Assembly (NCBI GenBank): GCA_902489965.1
Contig: CABUCA010000081.1
Span: 1 to 7,298 of the forward strand
Length of the DNA: 7,298 bases
Source of the DNA: an uncultured Collinsella sp.
GTDB taxonomy: Bacteria > Actinomycetota > Coriobacteriia > Coriobacteriales > Coriobacteriaceae
Direction of reading: 5' to 3'
The position numbers and the translations under genes were made by a program. Each line of letters starts with the position of its first letter. The stretch's first letter is position 1. Below the pieces are notes generated by a model, which searched no databases, was not told the origin of the DNA, and worked only from the letters and a program-made list of their open reading frames with translations. Shown here one piece after another: positions 5,570 to 7,298 of this stretch.

Positions 5570-5603
5570 AAGTTAAATGATTTATGAAGGGGGGATGAGA
5601 ACC

Positions 5604-7082
5604 ATGACTGAGACCGCTAAGAAAAAGCGCGGTATGCCTTCATCGTTCACCATTCTTCTAGCTCTGCTGGCAATTGTTGCAGTGATTACCGTTATCGTCT
5701 CCGGCACGTCCGGCGGCGCGGTTACTGCAGCCCGCTTGAGCGATTTCTGCACCGCCCCGATCCTGGGCTTCGCTGACGCTCTGCCCGTCTGCCTCTTCGT
5801 TATGATCCTGGGCGGCTTCCTCGGTATGATGACCGAGACCGGCGCTCTGGACAACGGCATCGCCGTTCTGGTGCAGAAGCTTAAGGGCAACGAGATCATG
5901 CTCGTTCCTGTCCTTATGCTCATCTTCTCCCTCGGTGGTACCACCTATGGTATGTGCGAGGAGACCGTTCCCTTCTACGCCCTGCTCGCCGCTACCATGA
6001 TGGCCGCTGGCTTCGACCCCATGGTCGGCGCCGCTACCGTCCTGCTCGGCGCTGGCTGCGGCTGCCTGGGCTCCACGGTTAACCCGTTCGCCGTCGGCGC
6101 TGCCGTCGACGCTCTGACCGGCGTTGGCATTGAGGTCAACCAGTCCATCATCATCGGCCTCGGTGCCGTCCTGTGGATTGTCACTACCGCTATGTCCATC
6201 GTTTTCGTGATGAACTATGCCAAGAAGGTCAAGGCTGACAAGGGTTCCACCATCCTGTCGATGCAGGAGCTCAAGGACGCCGAAGAGGCTCACGGCAAGG
6301 CTGCTTCCGAGGTCCACAAGGAGGTCAAGCTCACCGGTCGTCAGAAGGGTGTTCTGATCGCCTTCGCCTTCACCTTCGTCGTCATGATCGTCGGCTTCAT
6401 TCCGCTGGCCGATCTCAACGAGGGCGTCGCCAACTTCTTCGACGCTGGCGCTGTCTACGACGCCGATGGTAACGCCGTCGTCCAGGGCTGGTCTGCTCTG
6501 ATCACCGGCCTGCCCATTGGCCAGTGGTACTTCGACGAGGCTTCCACCTGGTTCTTCCTCATGGCCGTCCTGATCGGTATCATCGGTGGCCTGTCCGAGA
6601 AGCAGATCGTCAACACCTTCATCACCGGCGCTGCCGACATGATGTCCGTTGTTCTCGTCATCGCCCTCGCCCGTGGTATCTCCGTCCTCATGGCTAACAC
6701 CGGCCTCGACGTCTACGTCCTCGACGCTGCCGCCAATGCTCTGGCTGGCCTGTCCGGCGTGATCTTCGCTCCCATGAGCTTCCTGGTCTACTTCGGCCTG
6801 TCCTTCCTGATCCCCTCGACCTCTGGTATGGCTACCGTCTCCATGCCCATCATGGGACCGCTGGCTGTTAAGCTCGGCTTCTCGCCCGAGGTCATGGTCA
6901 TGATCTTCTCCGCTGCTATCGGTGTCGTGAACCTGTTCACCCCGACCTCCGGTGCCATCATGGGCGGTCTCGCCCTGGCCAAGATCGAGTGGACGACCTG
7001 GCTCAAGTTTGCCCTTAAGCTCATCGTCGCGCTCTCCGTCGTCTGCGCCGTCATCCTGACCGTCGCCTGCGTGCTGCTCTAA
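5604..7082 (+). CDS. arcD: YfcC-family membrane transporter, probable arginine/ornithine exchanger
   Basis: A polytopic inner-membrane protein of 492 residues with about a dozen hydrophobic segments, among them roughly 15-34, 56-75, 121-136, 182-203, 248-268, 312-330, 343-366, 427-447 and 467-490. A hydrophilic loop lies at about 204-247. Motifs typical of the YfcC/DcuC-like (COG1288) family are GTTYGMCEET at 112-121, GCGCLGSTVNPF at 151-162, IPSTSGMATVSMPIM from 403 and NLFTPTSGAIMGG from 443. Members near arcA and arcB are generally taken as the arginine-ornithine antiporter, though this family is unrelated to the APC-type ArcD of Pseudomonas. Hence transport is secure, substrate inferred. 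The ATG at 5604 is preferred because AAGGGGGG (5587-5594) lies 9 bases before it; ATGs at 5577 and 5595 overlap or precede that site. It uses many GCT, GGT and GTT codons, unlike arcA. Confidence 0.85.
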   Translation: MTETAKKKRGMPSSFTILLALLAIVAVITVIVSGTSGGAVTAARLSDFCTAPILGFADALPVCLFVMILGGFLGMMTETGALDNGIAVLVQKLKGNEIMLVPVLMLIFSLGGTTYGMCEETVPFYALLAATMMAAGFDPMVGAATVLLGAGCGCLGSTVNPFAVGAAVDALTGVGIEVNQSIIIGLGAVLWIVTTAMSIVFVMNYAKKVKADKGSTILSMQELKDAEEAHGKAASEVHKEVKLTGRQKGVLIAFAFTFVVMIVGFIPLADLNEGVANFFDAGAVYDADGNAVVQGWSALITGLPIGQWYFDEASTWFFLMAVLIGIIGGLSEKQIVNTFITGAADMMSVVLVIALARGISVLMANTGLDVYVLDAAANALAGLSGVIFAPMSFLVYFGLSFLIPSTSGMATVSMPIMGPLAVKLGFSPEVMVMIFSAAIGVVNLFTPTSGAIMGGLALAKIEWTTWLKFALKLIVALSVVCAVILTVACVLL

Positions 7083-7097
7083 GTACCCAACGGGTAC
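7083..7097 (+). repeat. 3' hairpin 1 after the transporter
   Basis: GTACCC (7083-7088) pairs with GGGTAC (7092-7097) around AAC, directly after the stop codon. Bases 7096-7104 can instead pair with 7148-7157 in hairpin 3, so the two folds exclude each other. Confidence 0.5.
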
Positions 7098-7110
7098 CCC
7101 ACGGAAACCT

Positions 7111-7139
7111 TGACGATCCTGTAAAGGATCACCTGGTCA
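7111..7139 (+). repeat. 3' hairpin 2 after the transporter
   Basis: GATCCT (7115-7120) pairs with AGGATC (7125-7130) around GTAA, a GNRA-type tetraloop. An outer TGAC/GTCA stem (7111-7114 with 7136-7139) is possible across a 5-base bulge. Confidence 0.5.
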
Positions 7140-7141
7140 TC

Positions 7142-7173
7142 GTCTGTCCGGTGGGGTCAACCCACCGGTAGAC
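7142..7173 (+). repeat. 3' hairpin 3 after the transporter
   Basis: CCGGTGGG (7148-7155) pairs with CCCACCGG (7161-7168) around GTCAA. An outer GTCT/AGAC stem (7142-7145 with 7170-7173) extends it past a small internal loop. The left arm can alternatively pair with ACCCCACGG at 7096-7104. Confidence 0.6.
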
Positions 7174-7184
7174 TCCTACCTTTA

Positions 7185-7215
7185 GCCCCCTCCCGTTCCG
7201 TGCGCGGGAGGGGGC
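7185..7215 (+). terminator. 3' hairpin 4, probable terminator
   Basis: GCCCCCTCCCG (7185-7195) pairs perfectly over 11 bp with CGGGAGGGGGC (7205-7215) around a 9-base loop. It is the most GC-rich stem of the series and the best candidate for ending the arcB-transporter transcript. GCTCTCATG follows, so there is no proper T-run. Confidence 0.6.
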
Positions 7216-7223
7216 GCTCTCAT

Positions 7224-7250
7224 GTTGCGCGGTTCTACGAACCGCGCAAC
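7224..7250 (+). repeat. 3' hairpin 5, 12-bp palindrome
   Basis: GTTGCGCGGTTC (7224-7235) and GAACCGCGCAAC (7239-7250) are perfect inverted halves separated by only TAC. It has no T-tail. It could be a second terminator-like stem, or an operator dyad for the next gene beyond the window edge. The remaining bases to 7298 hold only a short GACAA-T-TTGTC palindrome (7278-7288). Confidence 0.6.
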
Positions 7251-7298
7251 CAGTCGACGCTGCGCGCCGCCCAGAACGACAATTTGTCATTCAAAAGG

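Noticed and set aside
7278..7288. GACAA-T-TTGTC palindrome near the right edge as an operator
   Set aside because: Only 5 bp per arm and too close to the window edge to place relative to any gene.

Overview
The window is one locus of anaerobic arginine catabolism, the arginine deiminase (ADI) pathway. All five genes lie on the + strand: arginine deiminase (arcA, copy 1), an ArcT-like PLP aminotransferase, a second arginine deiminase (arcA, copy 2), catabolic ornithine carbamoyltransferase (arcB), and a YfcC-family membrane transporter that is probably the arginine/ornithine exchanger. High GC, a strong preference for C/G in the third codon position and protein style suggest a high-GC Gram-positive gut anaerobe. 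A coriobacterium such as Collinsella is my best guess, made from general familiarity and not from a database search.

Layout. Positions 1-1267 hold arcA copy 1 with its ribosome-binding site. A 149-bp spacer with a 14-bp GC-rich hairpin leads to the aminotransferase (1416-2540), which ends at a classical T-tailed terminator (2590-2628). Positions 2629-3113 form a long non-coding regulatory region, conspicuously AT-rich from about 2740 to 3050. It contains an ARG-box-like sequence, two facing pairs of short repeats each with a 21-bp period, several dyads and TATAAA elements. Then follow arcA copy 2 (3114-4355), two tandem hairpins, arcB (4461-5456), a strong hairpin, and the transporter (5604-7082). 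The last 216 bp contain five successive hairpins, and one of them can pair in an alternative way.

How it works together. The transporter would bring in arginine and export ornithine. ArcA converts arginine to citrulline plus ammonia, and ArcB converts citrulline plus phosphate to ornithine plus carbamoyl phosphate. Carbamate kinase (arcC), which would make ATP from carbamoyl phosphate, is not in the window; it may lie beyond the right edge or elsewhere. ArcT-type aminotransferases occur in lactic-acid-bacterial ADI clusters, but their reaction is not settled.

The most notable points are two arcA copies identical over at least 1267 bp flanking the aminotransferase, arcA codon use that is almost entirely C/G-ending and unlike its neighbours, the layered operator-like architecture before arcA copy 2, and the hairpin train after the transporter. 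No RNA gene, insertion sequence, CRISPR array or phage element was seen.
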